Shown here one piece after another: positions 37,242 to 48,231 of a DNA stretch of 64,000 nt. Made by a program: the position numbers and the translations under genes. The notes under the pieces were generated by a model, which saw only the letters and a list, made by a program, of their open reading frames with translations, was not told the DNA's origin and did not search any database. The stretch's first letter is position 1; every line of letters starts with the position of its first letter. Source of the DNA: Ailurus styani (taxonomy: Eukaryota > Chordata > Mammalia > Carnivora > Ailuridae); contig LNAC01000039.1 of the NCBI GenBank assembly GCA_002007465.1, positions 4,034,168 to 4,098,167 on the forward strand. Reading direction: 5' to 3'.

Positions 37242-37844
37242 AAAAGACAATCCTCTTAGGAAAATCCCTAATAGGATGCAGGAGAAAGGGGGTAATTGTG
37301 GAATTACTGGTGAGGGAAGAGGAAAACTGTGATTCATTCTCATTGAGAGAAGAGGCGTTACCTTAGAGGACTAAGGAACCCGAAGTGGGGAAATAACTGA
37401 AAATGGGCAGATGGATACTTGGAATTCTCCTTGAAAGTAAATTATGATAGAGATGAAAGATTCTCTCTGGCTGAAGTACTGCATGTGTCCTTCACCCGCT
37501 CTTATTCCCTCTCCCTCTACAGCTTCTTCAGCCCCAAAGATGTTGCACAGAGCGCGTCATCTAAATTCATTTTCATCACCTTACCTACTTTTCAACTTTG
37601 CCTTTCCTCCTCAAGAATGTGAGTGCTGTAGTTTCAGCTTAGCAAAAAACTCACCAGAACCATAATGCAGCCCGCTACCCTTCTGTGCCTTTTGTTCTCT
37701 CTGCATTTAGGAAGGTGGCTGGCTATATTTAGGTGATCAGAAGTGAAGTCATTACTTGCAAAAATGTATTGCTAAAACAAAAACAGTCATTTTAGGAAAT
37801 GCTTGAATATTTCAGTTAAGCATTGAGAATTTTCCTGGAAAATC

Positions 37845-38085
37845 AGTGTAGTGTAGGAAAAAAAACCCTAAGACTTCAGAATTAGGAGACTTGAGTTCAA
37901 ATTGTACTCCACCCTTTAGTAGCTTGGACAATCAAATAACTTTGGAGTCTCCATTCTTATTTGTTAAGTAGGAATTATATTGTTACCTACCTCACAGGAC
38001 TGTTGCGAGGAATAAATTGAAATAACACGTCAAAGGCCCCACCCAGCAGAAGGGTTGGCACTGAGTAAAAACTCAATAAATGTTC
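37845..38085 (+). mobile_element. MIR fossil
   Basis: Sense MIR order: AAGACTTCAGAATTAGGAGACTTGAG, AGTAGCTTGGACAATC, GTTACCTACCTCACAGGACTGTTGCGAGG, GGCACTGAGTAAAAACTCAATAAATG. Confidence 0.75.
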
Positions 38086-38565
38086 AGTTTGACTGCCCTT
38101 CCCCACCAAAAGTGGTCAGAGAACCTGAGTTTGCACAGCTTAAAGCCTGAGAGCAAGAAGCGAAATGTATTCTTCGTAAAAGTGGGAATATTCTAATTAC
38201 TCGGGTTTGGTTTTTTGCATTGTTGTTTTGTTTTTTGGTTTTTGCCTCTGTGTGTGGGAGGAAATTATTTTGGCTTATTCCCTAGCTCAGGTTTCTCATG
38301 AGAGGGGGGAAAGAATATGGTCTTACCATGGTGCAGAAATGCACAATCACACAAAGCAACTTGGTTTGGAGTCTGGTTTTGGTTGTTGGGTAATGGTTAT
38401 TATGAAGAGACACTAAAAAACTGTCTCTTGTTGCTCCATCATAGCTACTGAACTAAAAACGTGTCCTGCTCACAGACTGCTGCTTGCCAGAGCCTTTGAT
38501 TCCTCAGTGGGTGGAGCGAATGATTTCCTTCCTGGACAGGGGCAATCTGTGGTCAGTGTACAAGA

Positions 38566-38579
38566 GTTGCTGTAGCAAC
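38566..38579. promoter_or_regulatory. X-box (RFX-factor binding site), possible CCDC162 promoter
   Basis: GTTGCTGTAGCAAC is a perfect inverted repeat of two 6-nt half-sites (GTTGCT / AGCAAC) around a 2-nt spacer, matching the RFX X-box. RFX factors switch on genes for cilia and for sperm flagella. It lies in a repeat-free stretch, about 38440-38620, that is more GC-rich than its surroundings and contains a CAGCTG E-box just downstream. A weak donor-like CTCG|GTAGGAT sits at 38612. Because CEP57L1 ends 2.8 kb earlier and CCDC162 coding exons begin 24 kb later, this is a candidate promoter/first exon for CCDC162. That role is inferred. Confidence 0.5.
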
Positions 38580-38619
38580 CCCGCAGCTGTGCTCTGCCTA
38601 GCAGAAACTCGGTAGGATA

Positions 38620-41050
38620 TCATTGATTTTGTTCACTTAAGTGAAAAACAGGTTGGTTTGTTTTTTATTTAATCAGAAATTGAAAAAATGAAATTGGAAC
38701 TTTCGAGCCAAGACAGGTCTCAGCTTTGATGAAACTGTGAAAGCAGAAAGTTTGAGTGTTTAAAACAGCAGGTATTGTGAGTACTCTAATCGTAGAAATA
38801 GCAGTTGGAATCTTGAATTAACTGTACCTGTGTGGGTCATTGGCAACCTAGCCCATATTTATTAGGTTGTGTAGCTGAGGATAGGAGGGTTGGAGGGAAA
38901 TGTTCAGTTTTCAGTAGAATAAGATTAAAGGAGATACTTAAAATAGTAAGCTTTAGCAAGTGGTGATGGTGTACTGAAAAGTTTTTGAGATTTTTAGATA
39001 GCCTTTTTCCTCTAAAAATACAATTTTAACTCTAAAGGAGTAGTCTTAATCTGTGATAAGACATGAAAAAATTAAATTAAAATTTGACTTGCAGTGTGGT
39101 GGGAATCAAACTAAGTCTGGTTGGTTATGCACAACGAAAGGAGTGCTCACTATGGCCAAAAATGTACCAGCTGCCATTGTTGGTGTAGAGTAAATAGTGA
39201 AACTCCTAATGGGGTTTCCTGGAACTCTATTCAGCTGTAACTAAAGCTGTATGTACTGAGAACATTTAATTGTATATGAAGTCTAGATAAGTATAAGCTG
39301 ACTCCCAGAATGTATAACAAGACAAACCTCTCTATGGAATAATAGCATCTGTGAGGGGGAAAAAAAACAAAACAAAACAAAAACTCCATGTGGGTGCCAT
39401 GCACCTTTTGATTAAAATGAAATGAGGGTAAATAAAAATAATATTGACTATCATCGATGTAAAACTAGATTTATTTCTTGGTAATTAAATAGACCTTGCC
39501 AGTGCTTCAGCCTTTTTCTTCATAATCTATAAACTTATTTCATGTAACTTTTCTCCTTTAATTTCTTTTTTATATTTTGTTGTATAAGGAGAATTAGTCA
39601 TAACAAGATTGTAAAGTTTAAAATTTTACAATATTGTCTAGGGCAGAGTTTGTTTTTATTGTAGTTGTGAATTAGTCATTTAAAGAATAAGGTGGATTTT
39701 TTTTTTCCTGGTAGGGTTTTTGGGAGTGTTCTCCTTGTTGATATAGAGTCATTGAATTCTCATTTGGTACAAGATACTACTAGATGGCATAAGTAATTAT
39801 TAGAATTATAAATTAGCACCCCCCCAAAAATTTAATTTTTATTATATATGCATGGTCCACTGGGTACCTATATGTGTTAACAGTTTCAGCAGAAAATAAC
39901 AGCAGCAAATTGATTTCTTGTTACTTTATGCTCTGAGACAGTTTTGTGACAATCTAAGTTCAGCAGTCTACAAAGTTAATGACCAGTGCAGCAGTGTACA
40001 ATGTTAGGAGACTGGATCCAGTGTGGTTAGAGGAGGGATGTTAGGAATTAAGAATTACCTGTCGAAAAAAAGATAAAAAGTTCTGTGAAATAATCAGCTT
40101 TCTAGCTGATTATCTTTTAAAATAAGGGTGAAGTTATCCATCATACTCTCTGCCTAGCTTTTTCCTCTGTATATTTTGCTTATCTATCATTCCGTCATTC
40201 TTCAGGTCTCAGTGTACTGCTTCCTCTAGGAAGCCCTCTTTAAGTCTCCCCTTCATACCCCTCCCCCATCTCCCAAATCTGGCTTCACTGCCACTTCTAG
40301 GTATTTCTCCTATCTTTGCACTTCGTACACTTTCTTGTTATCGCTTGTTTGTCTTTCCCATAGACTGAAAGCTCCCTAAGGGCAAGATCTTTCTTGCTCA
40401 CCGCTGTAGCCCAGCACCCACACAATACCTAGCCCATAAGCCCATAAGCAGTAGCCCCCTCAATAAATATCTGGTAATTACATGTCATGAAATTGTGTTG
40501 ACCTTCTTTGGTGGTCTCATCTGAGTAAGCATATTGGGTCACGTACAGCTGTTTTAGGCACCAGTTCAACTGTGCTCCTGTTCCATCTTTCAAAGATATG
40601 TGACCAAATTTTACATAATCCCTGGTTAAACTACATCAGTATTTTATTGTTTTTTTGTTTGGGGATAAAGACAAAAGGCACTCAGGATGATGCTTTCTTT
40701 GATTTTATGATGCAAAGAGAAAGCGGTTAGAGAGCCAAGGTAGTTCTTTATTTGTATACTAGTATGTTGGACTTGTTCAGTCAGCAAGTATTTCCTGATC
40801 TCTAATCAAGGATTTGTTGATCTGCAAGATACTATGCTAGATGTTATGGGAGATTCAAAGCCAAATTATCTATGGATTCTCTCTTCAAGTTGCTTATAGT
40901 CTGATAAGAGGAGACAGAAATACAACAGAAGGAAGAAAACAGTAGGTGACATAGAGGTACAAGGACCATCCCAGAGAAGATGCTTAAATATTGGGCTACT
41001 AAATTTTTATTCTTCATCTGTTGATAGATAAAGTTGAACCTATTTGTGTT
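38620..41050. other. Intergenic or CCDC162 intron, few features
   Basis: Single-copy AT-rich sequence apart from the L2 fossil at 40190. A possible ancient interspersed repeat lies at about 40770-40900 (TCAGCAAGTATTTCCTGATC, ACTATGCTAGATGTTATGGG). No exon recognised. Confidence 0.6.
40190..40480 (+). mobile_element. L2 3' end fossil
   Basis: TGCTTCCTCTAGGAAGCCC ... GACTGAAAGCTCCCTAAGGGCAAG ... CCCAGCACC ... CTCAATAAATAT follows L2 order. Confidence 0.75.
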
Positions 41051-41068
41051 TCTTCATTCTTTTTTTTG

Positions 41069-41070
41069 AG

Positions 41071-41103
<33 letters not shown>

Positions 41104-41110
41104 TATATTT
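41069..41110. repeat. (AT)n microsatellite
   Basis: About 20 AT units with one C, followed by sequence that reads like a coding stretch on the minus strand (see findings). Confidence 0.95.
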
Positions 41111-41394
41111 ATCTTCCATTTGCTTTTTCACCTCTTGGCAGTACTGGTCTAGGATTCTTAATTCTTGTTGATTGAAGATACCAGTTCGCTTAGCATAAAT
41201 TTCAAACAAGTGTTGTCCACATAACCATGTATCAAGGCATGAGTAGAAAAAAATGAAACACCTAAGTAAAATGGGGAGGGAGTAGAGAATGAGGTGGATA
41301 AAAAAAAAATCAAGCAATAATGACTTAGACTAAAACAGAAAAATAATACTTTTACAGAAAAGTTGTATTCTAGAGACCAATTATTGACCTGTAC

Positions 41395-41480
41395 AGAATT
41401 ATGCAAATGATCACCACTCACTTTTCTTATGAATTTAAGCCACTCAATTTCCTCACACTTCAGCTTCCTCATTGGTTGGA
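41395..41480 (-). mobile_element. MIR fossil, antisense
   Basis: AAGCCACTCAATTTCCTCACACTTCAGCTTCCTCATT is the antisense of the MIR 'CTCATGAGGAAACTGAGG' part. Confidence 0.5.
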
Positions 41481-41998
41481 CTAAGTCAGTGTTTTTCAAA
41501 CTGCAGGTCATATCCTATTAATGGATTATGAAATACATTTAGTGGGTCATTAGGAACATTTTAAAAATATTAGAATAGCATTGAAAATACACAGAGAAGG
41601 TAGTCAGTGTTTTTGTGAAACTCTGTGAATACTGGATTATAATTTAAAATGTAGTCCTAAATGTTATTTAAGGAAGGAAAAGTTGGCTCATAATAAATGT
41701 TTAAAGGAAGTGAGTTTGAAAGATGTGGAGGAAAGAGAGATAGCCAGTTTAAAATAGGTATACTCATACCAAATCCCCAATATGGCTTGTGACAATCTGC
41801 TGTTAATCCTGATATACTATTACAAATCTGTTTTATATATTTTACAGGTAGAAGTCCCATTTTAATACCATTACATTTCCTGGTCTATAGAATACTCTTT
41901 TCAAACACTAACCAACCTATATTAGAGAAATGTCACTTTTCTAATGTGGGCACAAATAAATGTATTCAACACGAATCCCTTAAAAAATGACTTCGTTG

Positions 41999-42200
41999 GG
42001 GTGCCTGGGTGGCTCAGTGGGTTAAAGCCTCTGCCTTCGGCTCAGGTCATGATCCCAGGGTCCTGGGATCGAGGCCCATATCCGGCTATCTGCTCAGCAG
42101 GGAGCCTGCTTCCCCCTCTCTCTCTGCCTGCCTCTCTGCCTGCTTGTGATCTCTCTCTCTCTGTCAAATAAACAAATAAAATCTTAAAAAAGAAAAGAAA
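41999..42200 (+). mobile_element. CAN-SINE
   Basis: Sense mustelid-type copy; AAATGAC(T/C)TC(G/A)TT flanks it. Confidence 0.95.
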
Positions 42201-44250
42201 AGAAATGACCTCATTATTCCTCATCCATTGTTGCTCTCTAGTCACTGCCTCTGTGTGGAATCTAACCAAGTATGGGTCTTAGGGTAACAAATTTGTATTG
42301 CAGGTGCTTAAGACAGTTTTAAAATTCATAAAGAAAGGAGATTGCGAGAGAGAAAAACTGTATGCATGTCTTGAATGTGAAATGAGCAAAAATTTGTCCT
42401 CGACAAACCTGAGCATCAACATAAATTTAAAAATCTGATATAGTACCAATGTGGCACTTTTTAAAATCATGTCATTATACTGAGCACGAGACCTGATAGA
42501 ATATTTTCAAATGAGTGAGTGGATGGAATATATAATAAATACCTTACCTGAAAAATAGCTTCATTAAATAAAGTACTACTAAGTTGATAGACTTCTGTGA
42601 CTTTTGATATCCTCCTCAATGTATTTCTTGGTAGCCATATTAGCTCTGAATTATGGTCAGAACATAGGAAGAAGTGCCACAGGGAAGTAAACATTGGAAC
42701 CGTGTTCCTTATAATGGGATTCTACCCACTTGTAAAAGTTTATTCACTACACATTACTAAAGTTGCTTAAATAAAGAGATCTTAGTCTTTATGAAAGGAT
42801 GATGGTAAAGTAACCAGACCTTAGAGTCATAGTTAAAATAATATACTTTTGACCTAATTTTACATAGCCTGATTAAGTACATTTTAGGATAACTTCAGAA
42901 AAACATTGGAAAGCATTTTTTGGTTAATTTTCTTTAAAGTTAAATGTACATTGCCTTGTATGGCATTTCTTAGAAAATTCTATTACTGAACTAGTACAGA
43001 ATGTGAATCATTTCTTGTCTGAAGTAAAAGATTGATGTTTACAGGGCAGTTGTCCAGAATCTTCTTGCTGAACTAGAAACTATTCCACTTCTCTCCACTG
43101 TAGGTCCTTTTAACTTTACAAATGTGTTATTTAAAACATAAATCATATTGGTACACAGGAAATCCATTTAAAATTAAATTGAAAAACACTCCTGAGGATT
43201 CTGTGGAATATTTATGGTTTTTAGTTTATAATTTCTAGCAAAAGAAAAAATATGTTTAATACCTTTAAAATCTTTTCAGGAATAGCCAAATCTCAAATAT
43301 GTAGTACATATGAAAGAATAGTGCTATTAATATCTTAACTATTGAATGCTTGAATACAACATAAAAAGCATTATTATCTTTTGCTTTCCCAAAAATAAAC
43401 TAAGCTACAAATTTGAAGCTAAGAAATTCAGTACCAGAGTTAAAAAAATTTTTTTCAAGTTCAGAATTTCTTTAATCTCAAAAGTAACTGGTATTTTAAA
43501 AACTTATTCTATGATTTTATGTATGTAACTTCTCTGTTCGATAAACTTGGAAGACTTTATGTCAATTATTATATACTTTGATTCCCTCTTATAGTATGAT
43601 TTAAATGCTGGGCCCTTAAGCTACATTTCCAGATAGGGTACTTTTTGTTCATTTATAGTAGGGGTCTCAAGTAGATGGAGGACTGTGCCTTTGGTATTTG
43701 GGTAGGATATTTGCCTGTGATTTCAAATTCTCAGAGCCACTTCCAAACATTCCTATGGATGTTCCACACAAAATAGTTTCTCTTAACTGGTCTACTAAAA
43801 TGCTGTTGATTCAAACTACCACCTACTGAAATAAAACTTAAACCACTGAGAGACTAAAGCATTTAGGAAAGAGAAGGAGCTTATATGCAAAGGAAATCTG
43901 CAAGGGAATCAAGCTTTAGAAAGACAGCCTTAAATTTAAAATGTGACATACATTTAAAGGAAAAAAGCAACCTACAAATTTATCAAGGTCACTAAGTTTG
44001 CATTTAATCTCTTCAAGGTAGAAAACAGCACTTTTTTGCACATAATTGCCATTTCCAGAAAGGTCATCCCGTATCTTCAAACATCAACATTTCCAAAATC
44101 AGGGCCATAGTTGTTTTAATTAGAGAGTAACTTACAGGAAAGACTCAAGATTTCATTTACTTGAGGAGCAGAAACCAAACAGGGTTAACTGCTGATGTTA
44201 CTTTATCTTAGGGTTTCAAAGAGTGTTTGCAGGGATTCCCCAAGATCACC
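42200..44250. other. Intergenic or CCDC162 intron, nothing recognised
   Basis: About 2 kb of low-GC sequence with no clear repeat or coding signal. Confidence 0.6.
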
Positions 44251-44254
44251 TTTG

Positions 44255-44690
44255 TGTTCAGTGATTCACTAACAGGACACTCAGAAATTAGAAAAGCTGT
44301 TATACTCACAGTTAAGATTTATTATAGCAAAAGGACACAGACTTAAATAAGCAACTGAAAAGGGGACATAAGGCCAAGTCCAAGAAACACCAGGCATGAG
44401 CTTCCAGTTGTCCTCTTCCAGTGAAGTCATGCAGACAGCACTTAATTCTCCTGGCAATGATGTGTGATGATACGCTTGCAGTATGGCCAAGCAGGGAAGC
44501 TCCTCCAAGCCTCGGTGTGCAGGTTTTTCCCTGTGGGCTGATAACACAAGCATGGCTGACTGCCGATATGGCCGACCTTCAGTCTCCAGCCCCTCTGCTG
44601 GTCAAGCTGATACTGTATGGCCCAAGGCCATGGTGGATCATAAGTCGCATTGTTAGCATAGACTATCTGATAGGGCCTCAGGCCCCTAGG
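44255..44690 (-). mobile_element. Probable ERVL-type solo LTR remnant
   Basis: An isolated GC-richer block with blocks such as CACAGTTAAGATTTATTATAGC, AGTGAAGTCATGCAGACAGCACTTAATTC and CAGGGAAGCTCCTCCAAGCCTCGGTGTGCAGG. It resembles MER21-like ERVL LTRs in antisense, with AATAAA in the minus orientation at about 44320. The family call is from memory and tentative. No internal viral genes are seen. Confidence 0.45.
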
Positions 44691-47540
44691 TAAACAAAAA
44701 CATCAGACAGGATATTCTAAGTCTCTAGAGGTCATCTCTTAGGAGCTGAGTAAAGACCAAACCTTTCTTTGGAATGTGAAAGGTTTGCACGATTTAGGCC
44801 TGCTGTGTTGACCCTTTACTGTATAGTGTTGTTTCATTTTGTTTTCTGCCTCTGGAATGTGATGTGCATTGCTTACCCATCTGGTTAAGATGTAAATTTT
44901 GCCTCCAAATTTCCTTTTAAGCCTGGCTGTGACCACATAAATTTGCCTAGTGATTTTATGATGCAGTATTATTACTTTGATGGTTTATTTGGTCAGTTTT
45001 ATTATATGAATGTGATAAAGGGTGATGCTTAATGCACAGAGACCTCCTTATAATCTGTTTAGTGAAACTAGAGACATGTGATACTAAAATTTAGGGTTTG
45101 GAGGCTTTGTAAAGACTTCAAGGTTGTCATTGGTTTATGTTTAAGGTATTGCTCTTACTGGCTTATATACCAAGATCGGGAATCAAGAGCCATTCAGTTC
45201 ACCTCAGTCAAGTTGCTTGGACCTTGTTGTTTAGTAATGGGCTTGCCATACCTAATTTAATTAGATTTAAGGCACAGCCACAGACACAAAAGCAATTTTT
45301 AAATTACTGTTTGATAGGAAGAAGAACTGATTTTTATTGAACTTATGCAAAATAGCTACATGGCTATCAAGAGTCAAGGAAACTTAGTAAAGGCATTTTA
45401 TGTAATATTTAACCATTTATACCACTTTATGGTACACATTTATGTCATTTTTCTCCAGAATCACTATTTTTATGTTTTCCTAACAATATATTACTTAAAA
45501 ATTTTATCAAGAATTTTCGAAGAATTTTTTTCCTGGAATTCCAAAGGGTCAGTTGGAACATAATACCATTTAAAGAATATTTCCACCAGTCTATGAAGTG
45601 TAGCCAATAGACAGTTCAAAATAAAGAAGATGTCCATTAGAAATAAAGCATTAACCATAATTAACTCATTTCGTCCTGGGTAATTATTTCTTGTTTTTCT
45701 GATTTTGGGTGGAGCACTCATTTTCACAAAGTTATTTGCTTCTGGATTTAAAGAATCCTAGAAATCCTGACTCTTATCTTTTGGTAGTCTGACAGGTATC
45801 TTTTTGTCATTCTGATATCAGTTTATACTGAAAAATCTGTTTCCAAGAGCCTACGCCCTATGGAGTCAACAATTATGAGTGTGGTAAAAGTCTTTACTGA
45901 GGCTTTCATTCTTCTCATGTTTCTTCTAGAAGACAGTTTTTGCTCTGTAGCTTATCACGGGGACTTCAGGCAAATGTAAGAAAAAAGCAGAAACTGTCTG
46001 TAGATGACAAGATGCAATGGCTTAAGTTAATGTGTAAAGGCCCACAATACTAGAATAGTGGGGGGTGGGGTGGAATCTTTTTTTTCTGAAGTAACACATA
46101 ATCATTTTGCAAGATTTTAGTCAATGATTACCCTGAAAGGAAAAATACATTTATAGACAGAGTAGGCATTAAATTTTTAAAAAAGATTTTATTTATTTAT
46201 TTGAAAGTGGTAGAGAGCACAAGTAGGCAGAATGGCAGGCAGAGGGAGAGGGAGAAGCAGGCTCTCCGCAGAGCAGGGAGCCCGATGTGGGGCTCGATCC
46301 CAGGACCCTGGGATCATGACCTGAGCCGAAGACAGCGGCTTAACCGACTAAACCACCCAGGCCCCTGGCATTAAATTTCATTAACCTTATCTCATAAGAT
46401 ATTTCAGGATTGTCACCTGCAAACAAAATGTTCTTTTAAAAAATTAATTTTTTAAAAAGAGTTACTGTGCCAATTTATATATATGGACAGGTGTATGCTT
46501 CTGTCCAACAATTGTTACACCGTTGCTAAAAATATCTTTATAGTAATACATTTTACTTATATGTAATTAACTTAGGTTAAACTCCTCTTACTGTTATATA
46601 GGCTTTTTTCATATTTAGGGGGGAATAAGCAGGATGACTTTTACAGTAGTTTTGAGCTAATAAGAAATCTGCTGTATACCAAACAAATATATCTAATTAT
46701 TTTTAGTATTCCTTCTTTCATAGGATAAATTAGCAAAACTTTGGGGCTGTCTAGCAACTGCTTGAGAAACCCCAAAGAAAAATTTTATGTAAAAGACATA
46801 GTAATAGTTTATAATTCTGAATTTGGGGACTGAATTTGGGAAATGCCGTATCAAAAGTTATCAGAGGAGAAAACATATGAGTAAGTGGCTACAGAAAAAA
46901 GGTTACAGGCAATATTTAAAGTCAGCATCAAGTAATGATACTTACTAGAAACTTTTTCAGAGGTAAGGGACTTTTGTTTAAAAAGTAGTTCAAGGGTATG
47001 GCAAAAGCACAAAATGTTAGGCTCTCAAGAGTGTTTTGCTAATATAAGAAAGCTCTGCTATTTGGCCACTAAATACCTCCTAATTGCTTTTTGTTCAGAA
47101 TAAACATGTAATCATGGATTTGTCAATTTAACAGAAAATCCAAATTCTAGTTTTACTCTTTGGGGATGCCATCCATATTTTACAGAATAGGATTCACAAG
47201 TCTTTTTCTCCATCTTATGAATAAATTCATTTTTATATAGCTACCTTTATAAAATAAGTTAATACATTTTTATGCTTCTTTCAAATTCATTATTTGCAAA
47301 TATTAAAAACCAAGACAAAGTCCATTTCCCTTCATACCTCTACAACCTGTTGTATCCCCTCAAATTTGGCTTTTAATATTTTCTGTCACATTCTGGCACA
47401 ACCAATTTGACTTTAAGACAAAATCAGTATTTTCCCATGATAGACAAATAAAAATTTCTTCCTTTGCATTTATACCTCTTGACAGATTCACAAACATTAT
47501 TTTACATTTCTTTCAAAAAAGAACATGTATACCAACATAT
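44690..47540. other. Intergenic or CCDC162 intron, one SINE only
   Basis: Apart from the SINE at 46177, I recognise no coding or repeat feature. Confidence 0.55.
46177..46366 (-). mobile_element. CAN-SINE
   Basis: Antisense copy with the duplication GGCATTAAATTT at 46165-46176 and 46367-46378. Confidence 0.95.
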
Positions 47541-48231
47541 CTCAATTTTTCATATGTATCTTTTCAACCTATTAATTCATGGTCATTTACAATGTATAAA
47601 AACAAAAGGCAGAGCTATGTTAAAACTGTGTTTGTTGACCCAGTATTTATTTTGTTTTCTACAAATAATTTCTTAGATATAATTTATATCCAAAGATTAT
47701 TAATTAAATGAGTAACTCAGTTTAATATTAGTTTAGGAATTAGAAAAGTATCTATAAAGTTAAATTATTTAGGCTTTCCATGAGAAAATAAACCCAAGTC
47801 TTGCATAAGTTAGAATACTGTACTAACATTTTAATTCATACTGTAATTAAATCAGGAAAAAGACATATAGCTGTTTTATTTTTTTTTTTTATNCTCAATT
47901 TTTCATATGTATCTTTTCAACCTATTAATTCATGGTCATTTACAATGTATAAAAACAAAAGGCAGAGCTATGTTAAAACTGTGTTTGTTGACCCAGTATT
48001 TATTTTGTTTTCTACAAATAATTTCTTAGATATAATTTATATCCAAAGATTATTAATTAAATGAGTAACTCAGTTTAATATTAGTTTAGGAATTAGAAAA
48101 GTATCTATAAAGTTAAATTATTTAGGCTTTCCATGAGAAAATAAACCCAAGTCTTGCATAAGTTAGAATACTGTACTAACATTTTAATTCATACTGTAAT
48201 TAAATCAGGAAAAAGACATATAGCTGTTTTA
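47541..48231. repeat. 338-bp exact duplication around one N (probable assembly error)
   Basis: 47541-47878 and 47894-48231 are identical at a fixed offset of 353. Between them lie a T run and a single N at 47893. Confidence 0.95.

Noticed and set aside
44281..44693. Two 90-codon frames on opposite strands
   Set aside because: They fall inside the probable ERVL-type LTR, which explains the locally higher GC and longer frames; no gene is needed.
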